From: an uncultured Phocaeicola sp. | Lineage (GTDB): Bacteria > Bacteroidota > Bacteroidia > Bacteroidales > Bacteroidaceae | Length of the DNA: 64,000 nucleotides | Direction of reading: 5' to 3' | Assembly (NCBI GenBank): GCA_944319745.1 | Contig: CALUET010000023.1 | Span: forward strand, 62,001 to 126,000 | Shown here: positions 44,167 through 53,178 of the stretch, piece after piece | How positions within the stretch are numbered: the first letter of the stretch is position 1 | How the letters are laid out: each line of letters begins with the position of its first letter | Position numbers and translations under genes: made by a program | Notes under the pieces: generated by a model | What the model was told of the DNA's origin: nothing | The model's input: only the letters and a program-made list of their open reading frames with translations | Database searches by the model: none

Positions 44167-47100
44167 TTATTTTTCGTCACTCCAGTCCATTGCAGCCATG
44201 CGTTTGTAAGAAGCATAACGTTTCTTAGCCATTTCCTCGCATGCGGCAAACAAGTCGGCGGCTTCTGTCGGATATTGTTTCATTACAGAAGCAAAACGAA
44301 CCTCGCCTTTCAGGTAATCTTGGAAATTATCCCAGTTCGGTTCTTTCGAGTCGAGCATGAACGGATTCTTTCCTTCGCTTTCCAATGCGGGGTTGAAGCG
44401 CCACAGATGCCAGTATCCGCATTCAACAGCCTTGGCCTCTTCTGCCTGTGATTTGCCCATTCCTGCTTTAAGACCGTGGTTTATACACGGAGCATAAGCG
44501 ATGACTAATGACGGGCCGTGGTAAGCTTCTGCCTCACGCAATGCCTTTAATGTTTGTGCTTGGTCGGCACCCATTGCGATTTGTGCCACGTAAACATATC
44601 CGTATGTTGTAGCGATTAATCCCAAATCTTTCTTGCGTACACGTTTTCCCGATGCCGCAAATTTTGCAATGGCGCCGAGCGGTGTTGCTTTAGAAGATTG
44701 TCCTCCCGTGTTAGAATATACTTCGGTGTCGAGAACCAAGATGTTGACATCTTCGCCCGATGCGATTACGTGATCGAGACCACCGTAACCAATGTCGTAA
44801 GAAGCGCCGTCGCCACCGATAATCCATTGCGAACGTTTGATCAGATAATCCTTGAATTCGTTGATAGTAGCGCAGTATTCGCACTTGTCTTTTGCGGCTT
44901 CTACCAGCGGAATAATCTTTTCTGCTGCAGCTTTGCTCTTTTCTGCATCGTTGCGGCCGTCGATCCATTCTTGGAAAGCGGCTTTGTATTCTTCCGGAGT
45001 ATTCTCGCTTGCAATAGCAGCTTTCATGGCATCTTCAATGCGGTTACGCAGCTTTTTGTTTGCAAGTTCCATACCCATACCGTATTCGCAGAAGTCCTCG
45101 AACAATGAATTTGCCCATGCCGGACCTTGTCCTTGCTCATTCGTCGTATAAGGAGTGGAAGGAACCGAACCGGAATATATGGAAGAACATCCGGTTGCAT
45201 TGGATACCATTTCGCGATCGCCGAATAATTGTGAGATCAATTTAACGTACGGAGTTTCACCACATCCGGCACATGCTCCAGAGAACTCGAAGAGCGGCGT
45301 TGCAAATTGTGAGTTCTTTACGTTTGCTTTAATGTCAACAAGGTGCTGTTTGCTCTTCACATTGTCTATACAATATGTCCAGTTGGCAGCTTCACCTAAC
45401 TGGCTTTCCAGATGAGTCATGCTCAAAGCCTTGCCACCCTTCTTCGGGTTGCCGGGACAAACATCGACGCAGTTGCCGCAGCCCAAGCAGTCGAGAACGT
45501 CAACTTGCATGCGGAATGTCATACCATCGAATTGTTTTCCCACAGCTTTTAACATCGTGAAGTTTGCGTTCTTTTGTTCTTCTGCATCGAGAATGAACGG
45601 GCGGATAGCTGCATGAGGGCAGACGTATGCACACTTATTACATTGTATACAGTTTTCAGGATTCCATTCCGGTACGAATGCGGCCACACCGCGTTTCTCG
45701 TATTTTGCCGTTCCTTGGTGCCATGTTCCGTCTTCTATTCCTTTGAATGCTGAAACCGGCAGTAAATCGCCATCTTGTGCATTGATCGGACGAACGACTT
45801 CGTTGATGAAAGCCGGATCGTTGTTTGGCTCGGCTGCTTCGACTGTCAGGTTAGACCATGCCGGATCTACGGTCAGTTGTTTGTATTCTCCACCGCGATC
45901 AACTGCAGCATAGTTTTTGTTGACAACGTCTTCTCCTTTCTTCCCATACGATTTTACAATAAATTTCTTCATTTGTTCTACTGCTAAATCGACAGGAATT
46001 ACGCCGGTGATGCGGAAGAATGCAGATTGTAAGATGGTGTTTGTTCTATTTCCCAAGCCGATTTCTTGCGCGATCTTCGTTGCGTTGATATAATATACCG
46101 TAATATTGTTGTCAGCAAAGTATTTTTTTACTTTGTTCGGCAGGTTCTTTGCTAATTCTTCCCCTTCCCATATTGTGTTCAAAAGGAATGTTCCGTTCTT
46201 ACGAAGCCCGCGTGTTACATCGTACATGTGCAGATATGCTTGAACGTGGCAGGCAACAAAGTTAGGAGTTGTAACCAAATAGGTTGAACGAATGGGGTGA
46301 TCTCCGAAACGAAGGTGAGAGCATGTGAAACCTCCCGACTTCTTTGAGTCGTAAGAGAAGTATGCCTGACAGTATTTGTCGGTATTGTCTCCAATAATTT
46401 TAACGGAGTTTTTATTTGCTCCAACTGTACCGTCGGCACCCAGACCGTAGAATTTTGCTTCGAAGACGCCTTCACCTCCCAAAGCGATTTCTTCCTTTTG
46501 AGGAAGAGATGTAAATGTTACATCGTCTACGATGCCAATTGTAAAATGATCCTTGGGTGTGGGCAATGCCAGGTTCTCGTAAACTGACAGGATTTGTGCC
46601 GGGGTTGTATCTTTAGAGCCGAGGCCATAACGTCCGCCGATGATGAGAGGCGCATTCTCTTTTCCGTAGAAGCACTCTTTAACGTCCATATATAATGGTT
46701 CTCCGATGGTGCCCGGTTCTTTGGTACGATCAAGTACTGCAATGCGTTTAACCGTTTTGGGTATAGCGGCAAAGAAGTGCTTAGCAGAGAACGGACGGTA
46801 CAGATGAACGGCAACCAAACCAACTTTTTCTCCTTTTGATACGAGATAGTCGATAGCTTCACGGGTAGCTTCTGTTACAGAACCCATTGCGATTATGACA
46901 CGTTCTGCATCTTCTGCACCATAGTAATTGAATAATCCGTAATTACGTCCCGTTATTTTATTGATTTCATTCATATATTCTTCTACGATTGCGGGCACTG
47001 CCTCGTAGAAAGGATTGCATGATTCTCTGTGTTGGAAGAAGTGATCCGGGTTTTCTGCCATACCGCGTGCCACAGGTTTATTGGGCGATAAAGCACGGCT

Positions 47101-47718
47101 GCGGAATTCTGCGAGTGCTTTCTTGTCGATAAGCGGAGCAAGGTCTTCGTTGTCTAACTTTTCTATTTTCTGAATTTCGTGTGAAGTACGGAATCCATCG
47201 AAGAAATTTACGAACGGAACTCTTGACTTGATTGTGGCAAGATGAGCAACGCCTGCCAAATCCATAACTTCTTGTACCGAGCCTTCGCACAACATGGCGA
47301 ATCCCGTTTGCCGGGTAGACATCACATCTTGGTGATCGCCGAAGATACACAGAGCGTGTGAAGCCAGAGTACGTGCTGAAACGTGGAATACACATGGCAA
47401 AAGTTCTCCGGCAATTTTATACATGTTCGGTATCATTAACAGCAAACCTTGAGATGCTGTGTAAGTAGTAGTGAGGGCACCTGCCTGCAATGAGCCGTGA
47501 ACGGCACCGGCTGCTCCGCCTTCTGATTGCATTTCTTGCACTAAAACTGTTTCGCCGAAAATGTTTTTACGACCAGCGGCTGCCCATTCGTCTACATGTT
47601 CTGCCATAGTAGATGATGGGGTGATCGGATAAATAGCGGCTACTTCCGTAAACATGTACGAAATATGAGCAGCTGCTTCATTACCGTCGCAAGTGATAAA
47701 TTTTTTTTGTTTAGTCAT
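44167..47718 (-). CDS. nifJ: Pyruvate:ferredoxin (flavodoxin) oxidoreductase
   Basis: A single-chain 1183-residue enzyme converting pyruvate and CoA to acetyl-CoA, CO2 and reduced ferredoxin, central to anaerobic energy metabolism. The domain order is standard: pyrimidine-binding domain (YPITPSSTMAEH), gamma domain, two 4Fe-4S motifs (CIQCNKCAYVCPHAA and CLGCGNCVDVCPGNP), a further cluster with ACAGCGETPYVKLI, and the thiamine diphosphate domain (GGDGASYDIGYGGLDH with VYSNTGGQSSKATP). The ATG at 47718 gives the conserved MTKQKKFITCDGNEAAAH start; the longer open frame upstream overlaps the preceding gene. Its own terminator follows. Confidence 0.98.
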   Translation of the reverse strand: MTKQKKFITCDGNEAAAHISYMFTEVAAIYPITPSSTMAEHVDEWAAAGRKNIFGETVLVQEMQSEGGAAGAVHGSLQAGALTTTYTASQGLLLMIPNMYKIAGELLPCVFHVSARTLASHALCIFGDHQDVMSTRQTGFAMLCEGSVQEVMDLAGVAHLATIKSRVPFVNFFDGFRTSHEIQKIEKLDNEDLAPLIDKKALAEFRSRALSPNKPVARGMAENPDHFFQHRESCNPFYEAVPAIVEEYMNEINKITGRNYGLFNYYGAEDAERVIIAMGSVTEATREAIDYLVSKGEKVGLVAVHLYRPFSAKHFFAAIPKTVKRIAVLDRTKEPGTIGEPLYMDVKECFYGKENAPLIIGGRYGLGSKDTTPAQILSVYENLALPTPKDHFTIGIVDDVTFTSLPQKEEIALGGEGVFEAKFYGLGADGTVGANKNSVKIIGDNTDKYCQAYFSYDSKKSGGFTCSHLRFGDHPIRSTYLVTTPNFVACHVQAYLHMYDVTRGLRKNGTFLLNTIWEGEELAKNLPNKVKKYFADNNITVYYINATKIAQEIGLGNRTNTILQSAFFRITGVIPVDLAVEQMKKFIVKSYGKKGEDVVNKNYAAVDRGGEYKQLTVDPAWSNLTVEAAEPNNDPAFINEVVRPINAQDGDLLPVSAFKGIEDGTWHQGTAKYEKRGVAAFVPEWNPENCIQCNKCAYVCPHAAIRPFILDAEEQKNANFTMLKAVGKQFDGMTFRMQVDVLDCLGCGNCVDVCPGNPKKGGKALSMTHLESQLGEAANWTYCIDNVKSKQHLVDIKANVKNSQFATPLFEFSGACAGCGETPYVKLISQLFGDREMVSNATGCSSIYSGSVPSTPYTTNEQGQGPAWANSLFEDFCEYGMGMELANKKLRNRIEDAMKAAIASENTPEEYKAAFQEWIDGRNDAEKSKAAAEKIIPLVEAAKDKCEYCATINEFKDYLIKRSQWIIGGDGASYDIGYGGLDHVIASGEDVNILVLDTEVYSNTGGQSSKATPLGAIAKFAASGKRVRKKDLGLIATTYGYVYVAQIAMGADQAQTLKALREAEAYHGPSLVIAYAPCINHGLKAGMGKSQAEEAKAVECGYWHLWRFNPALESEGKNPFMLDSKEPNWDNFQDYLKGEVRFASVMKQYPTEAADLFAACEEMAKKRYASYKRMAAMDWSDEK

Positions 47719-47756
47719 ATTATTACTGTTATAATTAAGTTGTTTATGCAAATGAA

Positions 47757-48269
47757 TTATTTTAGGAACGGAATGGATAACGGATATTTCCATGCCTTTC
47801 CGTTAAGCCCTTGTATGCCTCCGATGATGGGGAATACAATGCGAAGTATTGCTATGATTATAAGCAGGCATCCTCCTGTGCTAATCATGAGCGTTGAGAG
47901 GAGGCTTGAATGCAAAGACTGAGCTATGAGGATGTATCCTATTCCGATGCACAAGGTTATGATGAGTGCCCAGGACAACCATGTGATGTACCAATTAAAA
48001 ATGAATGTTCCTTGTTTGTTTACTTTGTTTGAGTAATTTTTCCCGATAGACCAAAGTATGATTGGAAAAATCCAACCGATATAGGGTACAAGAATTAAAA
48101 AATTCATGAGGGCGAGATAGGAATCTTCGCCGAGCCCCATCGGTAAACCCTTCGTGCCCGCTTCTTCTTTTTCGTTGAGAATCTTTTCTTTCTCGTTTTG
48201 GAATTCTTCTTTGGTAAGCGCGCCCGATTGATAAAGCTTATATAATTCGTCTAATTTCTTGTAGTCCAT
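47757..48269 (-). CDS. SHOCT-DUF4870 membrane protein
   Basis: A 170-residue protein joining a SHOCT-type N-terminal motif (LDELYKLYQSGALTKEEFQNEKEKIL) to a DUF4870-like membrane part with three or four hydrophobic helices (ALMNFLILVPYIGWIFPIILW, FNWYITWLSWALIITLCIGIGYIL, STGGCLLIIIAILRIVFPIIGG). SHOCT motifs often occur on small membrane or oligomerising proteins; no function is established. It lies 39 bases upstream of nifJ and 26 bases downstream of the DUF4143 ATPase stop, all on the same strand. Confidence 0.85.
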   Translation of the reverse strand: MDYKKLDELYKLYQSGALTKEEFQNEKEKILNEKEEAGTKGLPMGLGEDSYLALMNFLILVPYIGWIFPIILWSIGKNYSNKVNKQGTFIFNWYITWLSWALIITLCIGIGYILIAQSLHSSLLSTLMISTGGCLLIIIAILRIVFPIIGGIQGLNGKAWKYPLSIPFLK

Positions 48270-48294
48270 GACTCATCGGTATTAGTCGTATTGT

Positions 48295-49473
48295 TTAATA
48301 TAAGAAGCCGAACAGCCATAAAGGTATTTGGTTTCCGTGTCCCATTTCCATTTTATGCATGGCATAATATACGTTGGGGTTACTCTTAAATTTACTCTTT
48401 TCGTCACAAATACGGAATTGAATTTCGCTGTCTACCAGGAAAGATGTTCCTTTATCTCCTTTATTTATCTTATGATCCTTCCAAAGAGTGTTGACAAAGA
48501 ACGTTTCAAGAACATCCTGCTCTTCCACCTTTACGGGATAAATGCTATACATTAGGTTTGTATTGTGCATCATAATTTTAGAGGGCTTCTTGGGAAACTT
48601 CTCGCCTTTTGGGTAAACCATATTGATAAGGCGGGCATCGGCCAGGTATTTTATATAGTTCATTACTGTGGCGCGCGAGGTTTGTATGTCGTTTGCCAGC
48701 TGACTGATGTTTGGTGCCACCGGCCCGTCTACTGCCAACAAATATAATAATTTTTTTATCTTGGACAGGTATTTCAGTTCAATTTGCTTGATTAAAAGTA
48801 TGTCGACTTCGATCATCATATTCATGGTCTTCAACAAGTTCTCAGAAAAGTTTCGTTTTTCAAGGAAGAACGGGTAGAACCCATGATGAATATAATCCTG
48901 AAAATAATTGAGAGGATTGATATGAGGTAAGATGGTTTTGCTGATGTGTTCGTGATTTGTCAGGATGTCATGTAACGTATAAGGGGAAAAATGATTTCCT
49001 GTTTGCAGATTCAGAAATTCACGGAACGAGAATCCCCGCAGATTATATGACCTTACGATGCCGTTAAGCTCGGGGTTTTCTTCTTTTAATCTCATGACCG
49101 ATGAACCCGTAAAAACGAGTTTCAGTTGGGGATAGCGTTCGTAACATGTGCGAAGATCATGGCTCCAATCGGGAAGTTTGAATACTTGATCTATCAATAA
49201 GACCTTGCCGCCCCGTTTGACAAATTCGCCTGCGAAATCAACAAGACTGATTTGTGAGAAATAAAAGTTGTTCATGTTTACGTACAGACACGAGCGGTCT
49301 AAACCAAATTTTTCTTTTGCATATTGCAGCAGAAAGGTTGTTTTTCCTACACCTCGCGTCCCTTTTATTCCTATCAGCCGGTGATTCCAGTCGATTTGGT
49401 CCATTAAATCACGGCGAACAGGCGCGTTCGTATGTTCCACAAGGTAGCTATGTGTCTTGTAAAATGTTTCCAT
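48295..49473 (-). CDS. AAA ATPase with C-terminal DUF4143
   Basis: A 392-residue protein of the AAA_14/DUF4143 group. Walker A is GTRGVGKTTFLLQYA near residue 35, Walker B-like KVLLIDQVFKLPDW, sensor FTGSSVMRL, and a winged-helix plus nuclease-like C-terminal half (LANDIQTSRATVMNYIKYLADARLINMVYP and FLVDSEIQFRI). These proteins are widespread, of unknown role, often patchily distributed. Its promoter is textbook quality. No toxin or restriction partner is next to it. Confidence 0.9.
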   Translation of the reverse strand: METFYKTHSYLVEHTNAPVRRDLMDQIDWNHRLIGIKGTRGVGKTTFLLQYAKEKFGLDRSCLYVNMNNFYFSQISLVDFAGEFVKRGGKVLLIDQVFKLPDWSHDLRTCYERYPQLKLVFTGSSVMRLKEENPELNGIVRSYNLRGFSFREFLNLQTGNHFSPYTLHDILTNHEHISKTILPHINPLNYFQDYIHHGFYPFFLEKRNFSENLLKTMNMMIEVDILLIKQIELKYLSKIKKLLYLLAVDGPVAPNISQLANDIQTSRATVMNYIKYLADARLINMVYPKGEKFPKKPSKIMMHNTNLMYSIYPVKVEEQDVLETFFVNTLWKDHKINKGDKGTSFLVDSEIQFRICDEKSKFKSNPNVYYAMHKMEMGHGNQIPLWLFGFLY

Positions 49474-49493
49474 GAACTTGTTATTCTCTGCTG

Positions 49494-49524
49494 CAAATAT
49501 ACAAATACTTCACCATATTGCAAA
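49494..49524 (-). promoter_or_regulatory. Promoter of the DUF4143 ATPase gene
   Basis: On the minus strand TTTG (49521-49524), 19 bases, then TATATTTG (49494-49501); ATG follows 21 bases on. Both elements match consensus exactly. Confidence 0.65.
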
Positions 49525-49530
49525 CCGGAG

Positions 49531-49561
49531 TTGTCAAAATATTCTTTTTAATATACCTTTG
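49531..49561 (+). promoter_or_regulatory. Promoter of the ATP-grasp-like gene
   Basis: TTGT at 49531-49534, 19 bases, TACCTTTG at 49554-49561; ATG at 49590. It sits back to back with the promoter of the divergent ATPase gene and rules out the longer open frame that begins at 49518. Confidence 0.55.
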
Positions 49562-49589
49562 TTTTTCAAAACATTGTTTGGCTCTGAAG

Positions 49590-50762
49590 ATGAAAAAAAT
49601 CTATCTTTTTAATCCGGATCACGATATGGCTCTGGCTTGTTTCTCGGGTTTTTATAAGACTCCGGCGGAGATTGTTCGCATGGCAGACGATTTGTCTGTG
49701 TTTCCGGCGTGGTATTCCGATAGATGTTCGGCGATTAAGGTTGATTCTTTCTCCAAGGTTGAATGGTTATTGGGGCAAGATGCGGTTGGCGAATGGTTGT
49801 CCGGGACGGAATGGACTACGGAGTTTTTGTCTTGTCCTTATGAGGTTTGGGGATGGAATCCGGCCTTGTTACACCGCTTGCGTGCAGCCGGAGTGGATGA
49901 ACGCTTCCTTTTGTCGGATGAGGCGGTGCGGCGGATTCGGATTTTGTCGGGGCGTCAGTGTTGTAGGACGTTGTTGGACGGATTCTCCGACCTCGATTTT
50001 ACTTGCGGAGAATCGTTTGTTTGTGCTACGTTGGACGAGGTGCGGCGTAAACTTTCCGCTTGCGGACGGGTAGTACTGAAGGCTCCTTGGTCGGGAAGCG
50101 GGCGGGGTTTGTTGATGACGGACGAAGCTCATTGGAACCGTTCTGCCGAGGGATGGATTGCCCGGATATTGCGTACGCAGAAAGAAATCGTTGTGGAACC
50201 GTATTATCATCGGGTTGTTGACTTTGCAATGGAGTTTTACTGTGATGAAAAGAATGAGGTGAAATTTGCAGGTTATTCGTTGTTTGAAACAGACTCGCGG
50301 GGTAATTACAAGGGAAACCTGCTGGCTTCCGACAGACAGATCGAACAGATTCTTTCTTCTTACGTTTCAACCGACGGACTGCATGCCGTGAGGGAACGTT
50401 TGACAAGCCGTCTTTCGGCATTGTTTGACGGAAACTATCGCGGATATTTGGGCATAGACATGATGATTTGCCGTGAGGGGGATGATTTTTTGTTGCATCC
50501 TTGTGTGGAAATGAATCTTCGGATGAATATGGGGGTTGCGGCTCATATCATAGCCGAACGTTATTTAGCTCCCGGAACGAAGGGGCGATTTGTTGTAGAG
50601 CACTATGGAAACGATGGAGAAGCTCTTGAAGCTCATCGGGAAATGAAGGAAGTTTTCCCGTTGAGAATGTCTGGAAATTTTGTGACATCGGGATATCTTT
50701 CGTTGACTCCCGTCTTTGATGATACCCGCTATCAGGTTTATGTATTGGCAGAGTGCCGGTAG
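49590..50762 (+). CDS. ATP-grasp-like protein of unknown function
   Basis: A 390-residue cytosolic protein. It begins MKKIYLFNPDHDMALACFSG, a distinctive opening. The C-terminal two thirds have ATP-grasp features: VVLKAPWSGSGRGLL resembles the nucleotide-binding Lys and glycine-rich loop, EIVVEPYYHRVVDFAMEFYCD supplies the central strand with Glu, and YRGYLGIDMMI with HPCVEMNLRMNMG matches the metal-binding Glu/Asn end of the fold. ATP-grasp enzymes form carboxylate-amine or -thiol bonds; which one here is unknown. It is monocistronic with its own promoter and terminator, so the context gives no substrate hint. Confidence 0.75.
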   Translation: MKKIYLFNPDHDMALACFSGFYKTPAEIVRMADDLSVFPAWYSDRCSAIKVDSFSKVEWLLGQDAVGEWLSGTEWTTEFLSCPYEVWGWNPALLHRLRAAGVDERFLLSDEAVRRIRILSGRQCCRTLLDGFSDLDFTCGESFVCATLDEVRRKLSACGRVVLKAPWSGSGRGLLMTDEAHWNRSAEGWIARILRTQKEIVVEPYYHRVVDFAMEFYCDEKNEVKFAGYSLFETDSRGNYKGNLLASDRQIEQILSSYVSTDGLHAVRERLTSRLSALFDGNYRGYLGIDMMICREGDDFLLHPCVEMNLRMNMGVAAHIIAERYLAPGTKGRFVVEHYGNDGEALEAHREMKEVFPLRMSGNFVTSGYLSLTPVFDDTRYQVYVLAECR

Positions 50763-50853
50763 GCGAGGATTTGAGTGGCATGTTTCCCGTAAAAACATGC
50801 TGGTCTTTCGGTCAAAAGATTAAAATGCTTCAACTCTTTCTTCGGAAAAGTAA

Positions 50854-50896
50854 AAAAGAAGCGTTGTCCTCTGAAAAAGTGGGCAACGCTTCTTTT
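50854..50896. terminator. Bidirectional terminator between ATP-grasp-like and PPIase genes
   Basis: AAAAGAAGCGTTG pairs with CAACGCTTCTTTTT around a loop of about 16 bases, with T-runs available in both directions, between convergent genes. Confidence 0.8.
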
Positions 50897-50932
50897 TGCA
50901 CAGATTATATGAATATCGTGAAATTAAGCTCG

Positions 50933-53071
50933 TCAGAAGAACAAGTACCGCTCGTCTTCGATGTTTCCTTTGTCTCGAAGTTCATACACACATTGTCTTG
51001 CGTTTGCAGTCGACATTCTCGACAATGTTTCTTCTTCTTTCTTTACATCAAACGTTTCCGTGCCCTTGTCTTTGTTGTAAACCTGAATCATATAGACTCC
51101 TGCATTCCCTTTAAATGGAGCGGATACCCCATTGAGTTCGGTCTTTTCCGCATACGCTCCGATGACAGGTTCGCTGGATCTGAATACAGAAACATACGTA
51201 GAGGCGTTGAAAGTTACGTGTTTTACGGTATCGCTCTTAGCATCTTTTTCAGCCTTCATTTGGTCGAGTGAGTTGAAATCTTTCACTCTTGCCATAATGA
51301 TTTCGGCTTTTTTATCTCTGAGGATTTCCATGCGTAAAGGTTCTGCCACTTCGTTTATGTCGATATAACCTTTCGGATTTATTTTTTCCAGGCCCACTAC
51401 CAGCAGATGATCGTTGTCTCCACATTCGTATAACGGCGAAACTTCTCCTTCTTTTGCGTCGAATACCCATTTCAGAGCCTCACGAGTGGAATGAATGCCG
51501 CCGATGTAATGCTCGTTGCTATGGAAATAAGCACGTGGAGTAACGGTATATCCGCTCTCTTCGGCGTTGTCTTGCAACTCTTTTAATGTCGTGTTTTGAG
51601 CAACGAACTGGCTGAACTTGTTATATACATCGTTATAAGTTTCTTTACTGAACTCAACGGGACATTTAACGATCGCCACTTTATATTTATTCTTCATGGC
51701 CTTTTTGTTGGTCACTTGAAGAATTACGTTCATTTGCCCGAGTTTGATGTTGGCAGTTTCCTTGACAGGTTGTTCAATCAGTGCGTTTATTATTTTTGCA
51801 TTTTCGTTGTCAATGTTTCCGGCTGTTTCCCAAGAACGTGCGTCTACCCACGCTGTTTCTCCGGTTTGACCGTATATTTTAGCAACTTCTGCGAAGTCTG
51901 CTCCCTTTTTCAGTGCATTGTATATACTGTCGGACAAGGTTGCTGTTTTTTCTTCCGTATCGGCATATACTTGAATCTGGCGGAACTCGATAGAGTCGGG
52001 TGCCGTTGTTTTTGCTAAGATCTTGAATGCATTATAAGAATCGTCTCCGGCATTATAGTAAGGGCCGTACACCTCTTTGATGTTGGCCGAGTCTAAACGG
52101 ATTGCAACGTCTTCGGGAAGAGATGTTTTATTTACGGGAATATCGGCAAATGCGACGTTAGAACCGGTGGAACGTATAAATGTTGCGTAATCGTTGTCGG
52201 TATCTTCCAACTGATTGCTGTACTCGATTACTTCTTTTTGTACCGCACTTCTGTCTGCTTCTGACGGAACAACATGAATGTCTATGTAGCAGATATTGCG
52301 TGTTTCTTCCGATTGTTTAAATTGTTCTTTCCGTTTTTCGTATAATTGTTTCACCTCTTCGCTTGAAACTTGTACGGTTGTATCGTTTATGCTTGCATAC
52401 GGAATGCCGGCCAACAAAAGGTCGTTTTGCTCAGTGCGTGTCTTAAATTCGTTTTCAGCTTCTATGGGATTTGATATTAACGATTTGGCCAACAGACTCT
52501 GATACTTCTCTGCTAAAGTAGATTGAGCCAGAGTTTTCTCAACAAACTTCCAGAAGTTTCCCATCTTTTGATAGTATTCTACGTACTGAGCAGGCATTTG
52601 TGTATTGCTTAAGTTGGCATAATCAACCAAGAATTTCTTCAACATATCTTTGTCAAACATGCCGGTTTGCGGATTGCGGAAGGGCGTCTGCATCAGCATC
52701 GGGTTCGTTCCTTCATCGATGATGGCCTGAATTTCTGCATCGGTAACGGTGAGCCCTAATTTTTCTGCCTCGGTCGCCAACAATTCATTTGTAACGTATG
52801 TGTTCCAAACAACGTCTTTTATGTTGGTAAGTTGTTCTTCGCTTAAAGAACTTAAACCGTTTGTCAGTTTAATTACTTCGCTGTATTCGTCTACCAGTTT
52901 CTGGTAATCTTGTGCAGAAAGTTTCTTTCCATTTACAACTCCAACGTCTTGTTTTCCCTGGTGAGGCTGTAATATTTTCCATGCGTCGCCAGCAATAAAT
53001 GCAAAAAGAGCCACGCCGATCACGATGACCAATAGAGGCCCTTTGCTTCTGATTTTCTGTAATGTTGCCAT
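50933..53071 (-). CDS. SurA/PpiD-like peptidylprolyl isomerase
   Basis: A 712-residue membrane-anchored periplasmic foldase. An N-terminal helix (PLLVIVIGVALFAFIAGDAW) anchors a SurA-N-like chaperone region (VVNGKKLSAQDYQKLVDEY, LLATEAEKLGLTVTDAEIQAII), followed by parvulin-like regions (IEFRQIQVYADTEEKTATLSDS ... KKGADFAEVAKIYGQ; also the 530-590 stretch). This is the PpiD architecture for helping outer membrane and secreted proteins fold. It is the last gene of an envelope-related minus-strand run, about 107 bases after the CNNM gene. Confidence 0.9.
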   Translation of the reverse strand: MATLQKIRSKGPLLVIVIGVALFAFIAGDAWKILQPHQGKQDVGVVNGKKLSAQDYQKLVDEYSEVIKLTNGLSSLSEEQLTNIKDVVWNTYVTNELLATEAEKLGLTVTDAEIQAIIDEGTNPMLMQTPFRNPQTGMFDKDMLKKFLVDYANLSNTQMPAQYVEYYQKMGNFWKFVEKTLAQSTLAEKYQSLLAKSLISNPIEAENEFKTRTEQNDLLLAGIPYASINDTTVQVSSEEVKQLYEKRKEQFKQSEETRNICYIDIHVVPSEADRSAVQKEVIEYSNQLEDTDNDYATFIRSTGSNVAFADIPVNKTSLPEDVAIRLDSANIKEVYGPYYNAGDDSYNAFKILAKTTAPDSIEFRQIQVYADTEEKTATLSDSIYNALKKGADFAEVAKIYGQTGETAWVDARSWETAGNIDNENAKIINALIEQPVKETANIKLGQMNVILQVTNKKAMKNKYKVAIVKCPVEFSKETYNDVYNKFSQFVAQNTTLKELQDNAEESGYTVTPRAYFHSNEHYIGGIHSTREALKWVFDAKEGEVSPLYECGDNDHLLVVGLEKINPKGYIDINEVAEPLRMEILRDKKAEIIMARVKDFNSLDQMKAEKDAKSDTVKHVTFNASTYVSVFRSSEPVIGAYAEKTELNGVSAPFKGNAGVYMIQVYNKDKGTETFDVKKEEETLSRMSTANARQCVYELRDKGNIEDERYLFF

Positions 53072-53178
53072 GTTTTATCTGCTATTTTGTTTATTGTTAT
53101 TCGGTAAAATTTTCAAACTTTTGGGCACGAAGATACAAAAAAGATGTTTAAAATCGATTCCCATCCTTAAAAAAACAC

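Noticed and set aside
48295..49473. DUF4143 ATPase as part of a defence island
   Set aside because: Neighbours are nifJ, a small membrane protein and an ATP-grasp-like gene; no nuclease, toxin, phage or mobile-element genes nearby.
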